A DNA stretch of 64,000 nucleotides, from positions 3,100,001-3,164,000 of the forward strand of contig OY725495.1 in NCBI GenBank assembly GCA_963281255.1, written 5' to 3'. The notes below the pieces were generated by a model. It was not told the DNA's origin, searched no databases, and was given only the letters and a program-made list of their open reading frames with translations. How positions within the stretch are numbered: the first letter of the stretch is position 1; each line of letters begins with the position of its first letter. Positions 30,730 through 41,568 of the stretch are shown piece by piece. The translations under genes were made by a program, and so were the position numbers. Source of the stretch: Aphrocallistes beatrix. Taxonomy: Eukaryota; Porifera; Hexactinellida; Sceptrulophora; Aphrocallistidae.

Positions 30730-32185
30730 TCATATACCGTTACATCCTTTCAGCATAAGCATAGTGTCTCTTGAACACCTTTCCTCATTTATCTTGCACC
30801 AGTATGCATTCTCCATTTCTTTAACAGCAGTTGCCCATTGATTATACTGCACAGCGTTTTTGAGTTTGATAAAGGATGAGATCGTTGGTCCGATAGAGTA
30901 GACAGCATCCACTAAAATAGCAAACTCACACGGGCAAACTTTATTTCCGAATGCGTAGGAAGTTAGCTGACTTGCAATCCTGAAAGTAGTATTGAATAGA
31001 GAAGCACACTGCATGCTGTTTAAGCACTGCAGCTGTGAAGTGATTTTATTCCAGTCTCCTCCGACTTGTTCTATTTCAGTCTTAGCTCTCGGGAAGCTAA
31101 GATTGTATCCATAGCAGATGAATAGATCAGGAGTTGAGTAGCGTTTGAATGCACATAGATTCAGCTTTTCAAGTCCTTTGATAAGAGTTTCAGCATCTTC
31201 ACAGCCAACCTGCTCTCTGCCTATCAAAAGTAATATCTGGACAAAGCAGACTCAAGGTTATTAAAAAGGAGTGGTCCGTATTCAAACTTTGCAAAAACGG
31301 AGAATCATATTGGAAAGTTAATAAAGCCCTCAGGGCCCTCCTTTATATCCAAATGCCATTTTTTTGTTTCCATATCAACTGAGGAATGCATAGACAGTCC
31401 AGTTAAGATTTTCTTATTTTTTGAATCAAGGCCTTCTTATTGTTGTTCTATCAAAAAATCAAGCATTAAAAATATAGATAACGATGTTTTAGATGAGCTA
31501 GAACAGCAGCATTTTCGCTCTAAAAGGAGCCTATTGCGCAATCACANNNNNNNNNNNNNNNNNNNNNNNNNNNNNNNNNNNNNNNNNNNNNNNNNNNNNN
31601 NNNNNNNNNNNNNNNNNNNNNNNNNNNNNNNNNNNNNNNNNNNNNNNNNNNNNNNNNNNNNNNNNNNNNNNNNNNNNNNNNNNNNNNNNNNNNNNNNNNN
31701 NNNNNNNNNNNNNNNNNNNNNNNNNNNNNNNNNNNNNNNNNNNNNNTATGAACAGATTTTTGGGTCCCCTGGTGGTTCACAATAAACGACCCTGACTGTA
31801 CAAGATATCTATCAGCGCCGGCGCCACGGTTTTAGAAGTGGTCCTGTTTTTACCTAACCAACCGGACCACTATTAAAAAGTTGTCCGATTTACCATGACA
31901 AACCTGGGGCCACTTTTGAAAAGTGATCCGGTTAAAACCGGACCAGTGGCGCCGGCCCTGTCTATGAGTATGTATGTACAAGTACTGTTTTTAGTCAGAA
32001 AATCAAATATATTTTGTTTACCAGGGGCTGCGAGAGTTTATTATGAAAGCTGAGGGGTGCGAAAGTATAAAAGGTTAATAAACACTATACTAGAGTAACA
32101 ATAACATACCATATGTTTGCTCGATTTTTAGCTGAAATGAGATGTGAAAAATAAACGACATCAAAAGTAGAATAAACAGCTTCAT
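30730..32185 (-). CDS. Secreted phage-type (GH24-like) lysozyme homologue
   Basis: Two exons inferred: 32185-32110 (MKLFILLLMSFIFHISFQ, a signal peptide) and 31220-30730. Donor GTATGT and acceptor TTGATAG join in phase, giving 188 residues. The mature part resembles T4-type lysozymes: LIKGLEKLNLCAF (candidate catalytic Glu43), ICYGYNL, then CPCEFAILVDAVYSIGPT and WATAVKEMENAYWC in the helical C-terminal lobe, plus many Cys, as in secreted animal relatives. Positions equivalent to T4 Asp20 and Thr26 seem not to be conserved, so cell-wall hydrolysis is uncertain. The intron contains the N gap and a hAT MITE. Reading starts at 32185 because the frame upstream of 31220 has no ATG. Confidence 0.7.
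31547..31746. other. Assembly gap of 200 N
   Basis: Exactly 200 N, a conventional scaffold spacer, inside the intron of the lysozyme-like gene. The true length is unknown, and an extra exon could be hidden here. Confidence 0.99.
31813..31960. mobile_element. hAT-like MITE (148 bp)
   Basis: CAGCGCCGGCGCCACGGTTT...GGACCAGTGGCGCCGGCCCTG-type ends. A fragment of the same family (CGCCGGCGCTACGGTTTTAG) is at about 58628-58665. No clear 8-bp duplication was found. Confidence 0.65.
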
Positions 32186-33294
32186 TTGAATCTTTTTCTG
32201 TATATTTCCTCTAGGTGCTAGCAGATAATAATTAAGAAAGAATTAAACATATATTTGCACTATGAATGTAAAGCATGAGTGAGTGGAAATATGAGTTGAA
32301 ACGAAATTTGAGTGTTTAAAGTAGCATTACTAATCCAATGGCATAATATATGTTAAAACTTTAAACCAATTTTGATCTACTCGCGTGAAATTTGCCTTAA
32401 GCCTATATCGTAAAAGTGCATAGGCCAGGCGCATGGAAATAATCAGAAGGATGTTTTATGCGTATATCCTAGAAAAGCTGGATAATGCCCTGTGTGGGAT
32501 TTGTAATTGCTAGGTGACAATATTAATATCATCAACATGTTGGAACCTAAAGATAACTGATAAACGATCTTGTTATTACCAAAACTGTCAATATGCACTT
32601 AATTAATATGCAGGATAATTTATTATATCTATATTGAAATCGAAGACGAACCCTTTTCATTACAAGCTAAGTACCTGCATTAGTTTACTGTAACTTCACA
32701 GGACACATCTGTTTATTAAATGCACTATATGGCTTATATTATTTTTGTAAACATTGTTCTATTACTAGTAGTCGTATTAACTCCATTACAAATTAGTCAG
32801 GAGTTTTTGTCGCTTAGGCAATCAAATTAAATGGACAAAAGGAAACGATTTCGACTGTAGTTTTAGCGAAATTATTACTCATATTCCAATGGACAAGTAT
32901 TTTTGTTTAGCAAAAATGCTGCCTTTTGAGTAAAATTGTTTAGGGTCATTTTTTGCCCTGTATTTCAATTTTTCTATCAACATGCTTTTCCAATTTAGAA
33001 ATTTATTTCTCTGATAAATTACATTCATTTCTTCTGCATATATTTTAACATTTACCATGTAAACCAATACCATCAATTTTGTTGACTTCTTAACCCTAAA
33101 GTATTAAAATTATAACAATATTTTCTAACTCTCACTAATTCATAAGTTTGCACACCATCAATTCATAGCACTAAGTAGCTAGAAACTAGACCTAAGATTA
33201 CACACTACTAATGACACTAATATAGGAAGAATATTCACACTGTACAGCTTAATTCTAACGAAACTAAAGCACTCACTCTGTCACTGAAGGCGTA
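32186..33294. other. Intergenic DNA between two minus-strand genes
   Basis: AT-rich, with no recognised gene or repeat. It should contain the promoter of the lysozyme-like gene and the 3' end of the decarboxylase gene. Confidence 0.4.
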
Positions 33295-34152
33295 CTATGC
33301 TATCTGTGGGTATAACCATTCTGTGAAAACTATGCCTGCTAGAACAGTTCCATGTTTAACACCACCTTCCGCTGTGGGCGGAATTATTTCCACCTCATCA
33401 TAAATTCTTTTAAACGGAGTAAACGAATGCAATCCATCTTTTGTATACATCATCTTGCCCATTTGCATCTCTGACTCTGGTTCGACTAGTTCTCCGTAAC
33501 GCCTTTCAATCATTTCGTAGATATCCTGAAAAGTGATACTCTGAAATTCATCTTCACTTGGTTTACCGCCTGAGCCCGAGTTGCTTGAATACTCACAAGC
33601 GAAGCTACCTAAGTACGTTTCTCCTTCGAAGACTTGTGACTGGAGCAATCCAGATGCTAACTTAACGGATTGTTCCCCATATGCCACCGACCCATTTGTG
33701 TTAGCGAGTATAACCTCTACTACCTCGCCCCATGTTGTCTGGTAATCACTCCTATTGTACTCTTTTGCACCCGTGGGAAATACGGAAGAATATGATGTGA
33801 TATTAGCGTTCCCTATCTTGGCTCCGCATAGTGCTGCATCGTAGGATCCTGCTTCATATGGTAAGGAGCTAGTGCCTGATCCACTCTGACCAGTTCCTGT
33901 TGTCCAGAAGTATTTATTACCCAATCTTGGACCGAATTTGGAATATGATGTAGTGTCTGCAGTAGGTGGAGTTTCTTGACATGGACCTACCCTACAATAA
34001 TACAATAAAGTTAATGGAAGTTCGCAAGTGCGCAAAGCATGTTTGTACAAGTATATTATCTAAAAAATCGATAATTGTCTAACAAGGCAATAGTACACTT
34101 ACTTGACTTGTTGTGGAAGAAATGGGATGTAATGTGCTGGTTTGGATGCCAT
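33295..34152 (-). CDS. Pyruvoyl-dependent arginine decarboxylase homologue
   Basis: Two exons: 34152-34103 (ATG start, donor GTAAGT) and 33991-33295 (acceptor TTATTGTAG), joining in phase to 248 residues. The core matches the bacterial/archaeal PvlArgDC/AaxB family: SYDAALCGAKIGNANITSYS (residues 66-85), VFPTGAKEY, WGEVVEVILANTNGS, and YLGSFACEYSS with Glu150. It ends with KHGTVLAGIVFTEW. Family members cut themselves before a Ser (Ser-Ser or Thr-Ser in YxSV) to create a pyruvoyl group; here Ser85-Ser86 in SYSSVFP is intact. They convert arginine to agmatine. No signal peptide is seen, so it is probably cytosolic. The N-terminus is longer than in AaxB (about 195 residues). The intron marks it as a eukaryotic gene, probably of bacterial origin. 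Confidence 0.8.
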
Positions 34153-34224
34153 TGTCTATATTATTTGCTGTGATTGTACGAGTGTCTCATTAGTATCGAT
34201 ACGAGTTGAGTCAAATTTATACAT

Positions 34225-34735
34225 CTTGGTATTGTTAGAATCGATGTCATTTTGAACAATCACAAATTGCATTTGCATTACGAAATTACAACCAAGCTAA
34301 TTTCCATCTTTCCTCTGTTGACTAGCTGTGAAACAAATAACACTGGTGAAATATACTGACCTGTTGAATGTTCCCATAATTAAATCAATTTAATTTTCTA
34401 GAAATCGCTTAGCTGGCAGTATTGGAGACACTCTAAGTGAGTGAGTATAGTATTTTTAGTGAGGGCATTGCAATTGATCGAATTTGAAGGTTTGCAATTG
34501 ATCAACAATAGAAATTGTATTGAAATTACCAATCAATCTACAAGGTTTGCATTTGATCAACGGTAAGCAGAACTTTCGTTCCTGGAATTTTAGTCCTTGG
34601 AATTTTCGTCCCCGGAATTTTTGTCTTATTAGAGACTAAAATAAACGGGCACTAATAGTGAGGCTTTTGGAGTGGAGTATGTTTGAAAAAAAAGGGTGAA
34701 AATGAGGAATTTTGATTAAGAAATCAGTAGGTGCG
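34225..34735. repeat. Direct duplication, copy 1 (upstream of decarboxylase)
   Basis: The sequence immediately upstream of the decarboxylase gene recurs as a direct copy at 35735-36175. Shared blocks are CTCTGTTGACTAGCTGTGAA, CTTAGCTGGCAGTATTGGAG and GGAATTTTCGTCCCCGGAAT. Copy 1 has an extra internal segment of repeated TTTGCAATTGATCAAC words. Confidence 0.8.
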
Positions 34736-34915
34736 AAAGGGACATTTCAGGGGACGAATATTCCAGGTACGAAAGTTCACCCATTCCTTAGTTGATCAAT
34801 TGCAAACCTTAGTTGATTAATTGCAAAACTTAGTTGATCAAATGCAAAGCTTAGTGGATCTTCAAATTCGATCAATTGCAAACCTTCAAATTCGATCAAC
34901 TGCAAGCATCTCTTT
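34460..34915. mobile_element. Inverted-repeat element with GATCAATTGCAAACC words
   Basis: The left side (GCAATTGATCGAATTTGAAG) and right side (CTTCAAATTCGATCAATTGC) are inverse copies. Nested inside are GAACTTTCGTTCCTGGAAT and TTCCAGGTACGAAAGTTC, again inverted. No target duplication was identified. Confidence 0.55.
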
Positions 34916-35351
34916 TTAGTTTGCTGACTATACTGAGCGCAAGTCAAAACGGCCACAAACAAAAACGACCACAACCAAAGCGTATTAATTAGCAAATAAC
35001 ATGATCCGATTAGGAATCCTATAAAGTAGCGTTAAAATCTCAATTTGATTTTCTTATTCACAATATCCAATTATTAAAGTTATTGAGTAACACCGTGTAT
35101 GTAGCTCTTTTTTGTCACATATATCACTTATCCTAATCTGTATCTCAAGAAACATCATTGTACAACTTTTTGTTTTGAGATATTTAGTATATTTGGTACT
35201 CAAGTTTAATCATGAGTATTATCTAGTATTGTATACATTCCTGATATTCATACTTTTCATCTATTTCAGAACTAAAATAAAATAAAACAAATGCAATTAG
35301 TTTTTTATATTATTGTAAACACATTGCAACAAATATATATACGTGTATATA

Positions 35352-35540
35352 CAGTCGACTCCGCTTAATAGGGTCACTGTTTAATCGGGTCAACTGCTTA
35401 ATCGGGCCACTTTTGGCAGGACCGGAGTAACTACCACACATTGAACCTAATACAAAAATATTTTCGGTTAATAGGGTTCTCCGCTTAATCGGGGCAAAAT
35501 GTCCCCTGACTGATGTGACCTTATTAAGCGGAGTCGACTG
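35352..35540. mobile_element. Pogo/Tigger-type MITE (189 bp)
   Basis: CAGTCGACTCCGCTTAATAG...TTAAGCGGAGTCGACTG with TA on both sides. Internal TTAATCGGG repeats. Related to 25712-25855. Confidence 0.85.
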
Positions 35541-35734
35541 TATTATTACATTTTTGAAACATGGGAATAAATTTTCTATAAAATTTATCAATATCGGTTT
35601 GATCCTGTCAAATTACAAATCCTTAAAATACTGAAATTAATAGGAATTGAGAAATTTGTTACGTGGTTGTTTTGGTTATGGCCGTTTGACTAGCAATCAT
35701 TATACTGTGTAGTATAGTGACCCTTGACATTGTT

Positions 35735-36175
35735 AGATTAAATGGTATTTTGAACAATCACAAATTGAATATGTATTACGAAATGACCTCCAGACTAATT
35801 TTCACTAAAGTTCCTCTGTTGACTAGCTGTGAAACAAATAACACTGGTGAAATATACTGACCTGTTGAATGTTCCCATAATTAAATCAATTTAATTTTCT
35901 AGAAATCGCTTAGCTGGCAGTATTGGAGACACTCTATTTCTACGTAAGTGAGTATAGTATTTTTAGTGAGGGCATTGCAATTGATCGAATTTGAAGGTTT
36001 GCATTTGATCAACGGTAAGCAGAACTTTCGTTCCTGGAATTTTAGTCCTTGGAATTTTCGTCCCCGGAATTTTTGTCTTATTAGAGACTAAAATAAACGG
36101 GCACTAATAGTGAGGCTTTTGGAGTGGAGTATGTTTGAAAAAAAAGGGTGAAAATGAGGAATTTTGATTAAGAAA
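35735..36175. repeat. Direct duplication, copy 2
   Basis: Counterpart of 34225-34735, about 1.5 kb away, with some substitutions at the left and near-identity in the right two thirds. It includes TTTCTACG at about 35938-35945, absent from copy 1. The flanking 36176-36659 shows nothing recognisable. Confidence 0.8.
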
Positions 36176-36708
36176 TATAACTTATATAACTTAAGTAAAT
36201 AAATAAATTGATTAAGTTCTGGTAAACTAAGTAAGTTAGTATTACTATCTAACGTTGTCTAATAACTGAACTAACTTCTGTACGAGCTAACCAACTGATT
36301 TGAAGTCACAATTCAATCGTCACAACATTATTTTCCTTTTGATTTTGTTCATATACTGTAGAACCTTTTTAAGTAGTTTAATGAACAACTAGATATTACT
36401 AATTAGCCATCAATCAATCCAAATTTTTTTTAAATTTAATCTTTTGCAGCAGTGAATAATGAGAAGAATGTGCAAATTTCTACAAATATTTTAGCATAAC
36501 TAGTCAATGTCCAAGTCGACCCGCATATCATTATAGAGCTCTACTAAATGATATACTATTTTTCATACTACCTGTATATTGTAGTAAAATTGATCCTGAA
36601 TTCGTTTCTTTACTAGATTCCACTAGGTTCCATCATTCAGTCAGACTCTCTTCTCATCCCCTTACTATTAAAACTCGATTATTGTTTGTTTGTGTGTATA
36701 TATATATA

Positions 36709-37294
36709 CTTAGGGCGGTCAGAAAGTTCTAATCAGTGTTATCATACACTCTTATTGTACCTTATTAGATTGATATTGAAGCTTGAATTTACTTCTTAAC
36801 ACATTCACAAGTGATACCAATTTACAGAATCAAAATCTAGAGAAAACTCTTTGTATACCACTTCCTATATATTGTGTCGCTTGAGCCACCGTGTAAAATT
36901 ATGGCCACAAACCACCCGACCACCGCTCGTCCTTCCCTCAAGAGTAACGACATTACAAGGGCATTACTAAGCGATACGAATGCTCAAATACAAATCAATC
37001 TTAGGAAGTTGATGGGAATGATACTCTCTCAGATTCAAATATCTGATAATGGAGCCTACTTTTTAGGGAAGGACGAGTGGTGAACGGGTGATTTGTGGCC
37101 ATAATTTTACACGGTGGCTCAAGCGACACAATATATAGGACGTGGTATACAAAGAGTTTTCTCTAGATTTTGATTCTGTAAATTGGTATCACTTGTGAAT
37201 GTGTTAAGAAGTAAATTCAAGCTTCAATATCGATCCAATAAGGTACAATAAGAGTATATGATAGCACTGATTAGAACTTTCTGACCGCCCTAAG
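36709..37294. mobile_element. Foldback element with arms of about 235 bp (586 bp)
   Basis: CTTAGGGCGGTCAG at the left and CTGACCGCCCTAAG at the right begin two nearly identical inverted arms, separated by a loop at about 36945-37055. It is flanked by TATATA on both sides because it landed in the (TA)n tail of the bipartite repeat starting at 37301. The open frame at 36874-37083 spans arm and loop and is not thought to be a gene. Confidence 0.8.
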
Positions 37295-37300
37295 TATATA

Positions 37301-37800
37301 TCTGTAACGAATTGATTGAAGAAACTGCCGGACGTAGAAAGCTGATTTTTGGCATGTGGGAGTCTTATGGCTATGACTCCAGTAAGTTCTGAGCTCAGAC
37401 CAAAATGTCGACTCATCATGGAATTATGACGTCATTGTCATATTTTTAAAAGTTAAGCAACACAGTTATTCGGGCATAACTCAGCCATTATAGGAGATAG
37501 AAGGCTGAAATTTTAATTGAATCTGTATACTAACACGCCTCACATATGATGCAACTATCATCAAAAAATGATGACTCATCACTTTATGACGTCATCATTA
37601 CTCATCAAAATTTTAAAAATTGACAAATTCGGTGCTTTTTCGTGCGATATCGATTATAATAGTAGGAGATACGTATTTAGAGATGTTATCTCTCCCATAT
37701 AATTAATCAATGGTGACCACAGGCGACCGAAGGGAACCTCCGGTGGACACAAAGTGTCCGCCAGCCGCGCAGCGCAAACAAGCGAAGCGCGCTTGTATAT
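37301..37800 (-). repeat. Complete bipartite bZIP-site repeat, reverse
   Basis: Runs from TCTGTAACGAATTGATTGAA through ATGACGTCAT, GATGACTCATCA and the GC-rich hairpins to GCGCGCTTGT. Its TA tail and box (36660-36677) were pushed left by the foldback insertion. Confidence 0.85.
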
Positions 37801-37812
37801 ATATATATATAT

Positions 37813-38320
37813 ATATCTGTAACGAATTGATTGAAGAAACTGCCAGGCCCAGAAAGCTAATTTTTGGCATGTGGGAGTCTTTTGGCTATGGCTCCAGTAC
37901 GTTCTGAGCTCAGAGCAAAATGTTGACTCATCATGGAATTATGACGTCATTGTCACATTTTTAAAAGTTAAGCAACACAGTAATTCGAGTATAACTCCGC
38001 CATTATAGGAGATAGAAGGCTGAAATTTTAATTGAATATGTATACTAACATACTTCACATATGATGCAACTAATAATGATGACCCAAAATGATGACCCAT
38101 CACTTTGTTATGACGTCATCATTACTCATCAAAATTTTAAAATTTTATAAATTTGGTGATTTCTCGTGCGATATCGATTATAACAGTAGGCCAAACGTAT
38201 TTAGAGATGTTATCTCCCATATAATTAATTAATAGTGACCACAGGCGCCCTGAGGGCGCCTCTGGCGGACACAAAGTGTCCGCCAGACGCGCAGCGGAAG
38301 CAAGCGAAGCGTGCTTGTAT
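37813..38320 (-). repeat. Complete bipartite bZIP-site repeat, reverse, tandem
   Basis: Tandem with the previous copy, joined by a (TA)n tract. Contains two ATGACGTCAT sites; the second AP-1-like site is altered to GATGACCCATCA. Ends GCGCCTCTGGCGGACAC...GCGTGCTTGT. Confidence 0.85.
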
Positions 38321-39597
38321 ATATTAAAAGTGCATTGCGTATGAACAATTGACATATTATCACGCATGCGCTATTATTACATATTGGATTCACGTCACTA
38401 AGGAACTGACTAGGCAGTCAATCGAGTCATTTTAGCAAGGAGTACAATCCCAATGGTGGGGAGGGGAAGCCTTTAGGGTGGAATGAATATGACAATAGTC
38501 GAGAGCAGGCTTTTAGTTTTGGTTGATAGGACCCACCGCTTGGTCTGAGGCGGATTTTTCAAACGAAACGCCTTCTATGACATAAATCGACGCAATGGGG
38601 TGGTTTTAGCTAGATTGCATATAGCCAACGATTTCGAATATTTTGATAGGATTCAAGTAGTGTATAGAAAGATGTAAATGATAATTGCACATGCGCAAGA
38701 AGATAATAGGCATGCCAATTGATTATGCGCCATGCCCTATATTTGTAGTTATATCTGCGTCCCGCCCTATCCCGAAAAAATTCAACGCGATCCTCTTTTT
38801 TCATGGCATAGGTCCCAAGTGACCCGTCTCAGGCGGGTCAGATCCGCATTTGAAGGTCGAAACCTGCTGACCCGCATTAGGGGTATCAAAACGCACATTC
38901 GAGCAGAAATCTGCTTTCTTCGCAAATCCATTAATCTGATAGCCACGAGCTGCCCAAGTTTCATTTATTCAGCTCGAATGATTTATTAGGACTTCATGGT
39001 CTTTCATTTGTCAACAAGGACTATTCAATTTGCTTCTAAATAGTCTCAGAAATCAGGAAATAAAAATTTGTTTGGAAATTGACCAAGGGTAACAAATTTT
39101 TGAGTGGGCCTTTATTGGGGGGGGGGGGGGCACATTTTTTATCAAATTTCATGAGCAATTGAAATCATCATTTTATAGTTTTACATAGTGACCATAATTA
39201 AAAATTTGGGGTCTACCAATAATGTGGGGGGGCAGATTCTCCCATACCTTCCCTGAAATAACGTCCATGAGTATGACCAGGATCCCCTAGTAATGCACAT
39301 CTTTGACGCAAATAATTCTCAATTAAGGTGCAAAGTTTTGGAAATTAAATCAAATCTGGTGCCAACACGGCCAAGGCCTGACCCAGATTATAAATGTGAT
39401 GATTATTGATTATAGTGACCCGAATTGGGACCACTCAAACTCGGGACCTATGCATGGCTTAAGTTGGAATTTATGCATGTTAAAAATAAAAATTGTCTGT
39501 CGGCAGACCAATAGTACAACTCCATTAAGTTTACTTGGCATGTGAGAAATGAATATATAGTACTGTAATACATGTTCACATTCTTACGTTCGGAGTA
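38321..39597. other. Intergenic repeats, no gene recognised
   Basis: 38800-38890 is the reverse complement of the GC-rich repeat at 9725-9805. A 14-G run lies near 39117-39130. No coding sequence was recognised. Confidence 0.45.
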
Positions 39598-39668
39598 TCT
39601 GTAACGAATTGGTTGAAGAAACTACCAGGCACAGAAAGCTGATTTTTGGCATGTGGTAGTCTTTAGAA
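39598..39668 (-). repeat. Fragment of bipartite bZIP-site repeat
   Basis: Only the TCTGTAACGAATTGGTTGAA end through GGCATGTGGTAGTCTTT is present. Confidence 0.7.
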
Positions 39669-40490
39669 AATGGTCCTCCCTCCGCACTAAATTTGGCAGC
39701 CAATATTGATCCTTCGGGAGGTATTAAAAAGTCCATTGCGCATGCGCAATCGTCACATTGCGCATGATCAATTGACATATTGCGCTGATCAATTGACAAA
39801 TTGCACATAATCAGTTGGACACATATGCTACCGTCACTTTGGCCATGTAGTTTTGACAGTGTATTTTCAATCGATATATATAGTCATAACAACTTCTGAC
39901 CTATTTTGATAATACTTTAGATTTATTTTGCTTCTTTTGAATGGCGGAAAATTAAAGTTATCTAACATATCATTTTCTCCGAAGAAATGAAAAGTATCGT
40001 CTGATATTGATACCATTTTTGTCCCACTTTTTGAGTGGCGAAAATTGACAAAAAATCCACTAAAAGTGGCATGATATTTTTTCAACACGAGCAATACTAT
40101 TGAACACCTCCCGATTACTTTTTCACATTGGTTCTTAATTATTTAACCTTTTAATGACCTTATTCTACGATTTTCACAACTTTTATTCTCCAAATTTAGT
40201 TTTAAGCCATTTTCAATGGGAAGATTCCAACTTTTCGACACTACCCTAAACCGATGCATAAAAATCTAATATAGGAACCACAATAATTGTCCTTTTAAAA
40301 TAAACCAATATATAAATTGGAAGCTGATCCCTTAAGGAATACAATGGACAAATCGAAAATATCCTATTTTCACTCTCATTTGAAATACAGATTTGGGACG
40401 AGAACTTTTGGAATGCCCTATGTATTATGATCATTATCGTATGGTAGTTAATGGCGGCCATTGAATTAATGATTAACTTCATCTAGAGAA
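39669..40490. other. Upstream region of secreted-protein gene
   Basis: Contains a run of ATTGCGCATGCGCAAT-type palindromic words near 39730-39800. No gene was seen. The promoter of the gene at 40491 was not identified. Confidence 0.4.
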
Positions 40491-41120
40491 ATGCGAGTCA
40501 ATCTAGCATTCGTGATGTTAGCCATTAGCTTCATCCCTACTTTGAACGGGAGCCTTGCAGGCACGCTTATCCAAAAGTTCCTCAATTTAGTCGACCCTCC
40601 AGATCAGGAGAAATTGATTGAGACACAGAAAGAAATAAAGGAGGTTCAATTTCGAAAGTATAGCGAAAATGTGTTTCATGATTCGGGGAAAGGAATTAAG
40701 GAAGGTAAATGGGGTAAGATTGCAGAAGTAATGGGAAGACTGTATAAGATACCTCAACCAGGAGTAGAGCTGTTAAAAACTGCAGAGGATATGGACGAAA
40801 CAGAAAAGAATGTACACAACATTGAGATCGGAGGTAGTGAGCCTGGTACCTTCGGTTACATGCGGATTGCAATCGAGAAAGAAGAAAATGGAGATCTGAG
40901 CTACATTCTTGCTGGGACGCAGATAAAATTCATTCTCGCTCCAGCCCAGCCCGACAAGAGAACAACTCTGGATCTCTATTTCATGAAATACGAAAGTATC
41001 GAGGAGACCGAAGCGATCCTACCCAAGCAAATGGAAGAAAACTTGAAGGAGTACTTCATTAACAAAGCCTTGGTAGCAGCCGAGAAGCGATACGGGAAAG
41101 TCCCGATTAAAGAGCTGTAG
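40491..41120 (+). CDS. Secreted protein of unknown family, intronless paralogue
   Basis: 209 residues. A signal peptide (LAFVMLAISFIPTLNGS) is followed by a charged helical region and a basic C-terminus. The family is not recognised. It is paralogous to the next gene: FRKYSENVFHDSGKGIKEGK-W here pairs with FAEYSENIF..MGKEIRMENW there. SYILAGTQIKF (residues 137-147) pairs with NYIFSGTQVMF. The C-terminal EYFINKALVAAEKR pairs with EYFKRRALENIRK. There are no Cys after the signal peptide. It has no introns where the neighbour has two, pointing to intron loss or a retrocopy, but no poly-A tail or flanking duplication was found. Reading starts at the first ATG, which directly precedes the signal peptide. 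Confidence 0.75.
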   Translation: MRVNLAFVMLAISFIPTLNGSLAGTLIQKFLNLVDPPDQEKLIETQKEIKEVQFRKYSENVFHDSGKGIKEGKWGKIAEVMGRLYKIPQPGVELLKTAEDMDETEKNVHNIEIGGSEPGTFGYMRIAIEKEENGDLSYILAGTQIKFILAPAQPDKRTTLDLYFMKYESIEETEAILPKQMEENLKEYFINKALVAAEKRYGKVPIKEL

Positions 41121-41364
41121 AACGTCCTAAACATGTCTAGCCTAGCAAAACTAATTCTTTTTCCATAAAAGTTTATTTACTCGTGAAAGTACGTATTTTT
41201 AGGATAGATGCACTACCTTATAGAGATTTAGGTTTTCTAATTATATTAATAATATCTATGAGTAGAATTCATTCGTGTTACTAAGCATGTCGTAACGTGA
41301 TTTAGAGTGGAGAGTGGGCAAGTCCGATAATATTATCCTATAATATTATCCTAGGTATATACGG

Positions 41365-41402
<38 letters not shown>

Positions 41403-41568
41403 TTCCTATGTTTGAGAAAATTCAAAATACAATATTCTTTTCGGAAAAATCATTTGTGTCAAAAACCTTTTGTAAGGAATCGTGCCAAAAGGCATCTTGA
41501 TAGAAGCTGCATGAAATACATTGATTTTTGATTAATAAAATACAATTTGTTCCTAAATCTAGATCAAG
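41121..41568. other. Spacer with (TA)n microsatellite
   Basis: A (TA)n tract at about 41368-41399 lies between the two paralogues. The rest is AT-rich without recognised content. Confidence 0.5.

Noticed and set aside
32879-33076. 65-codon minus frame between the lysozyme and decarboxylase genes
   Set aside because: AT-rich chance frame with no splice sites or similarity that would join it to either gene.
36874-37083. 69-codon open frame in the foldback element
   Set aside because: Part of it lies in the inverted arm and is mirrored on the other strand; no family features.
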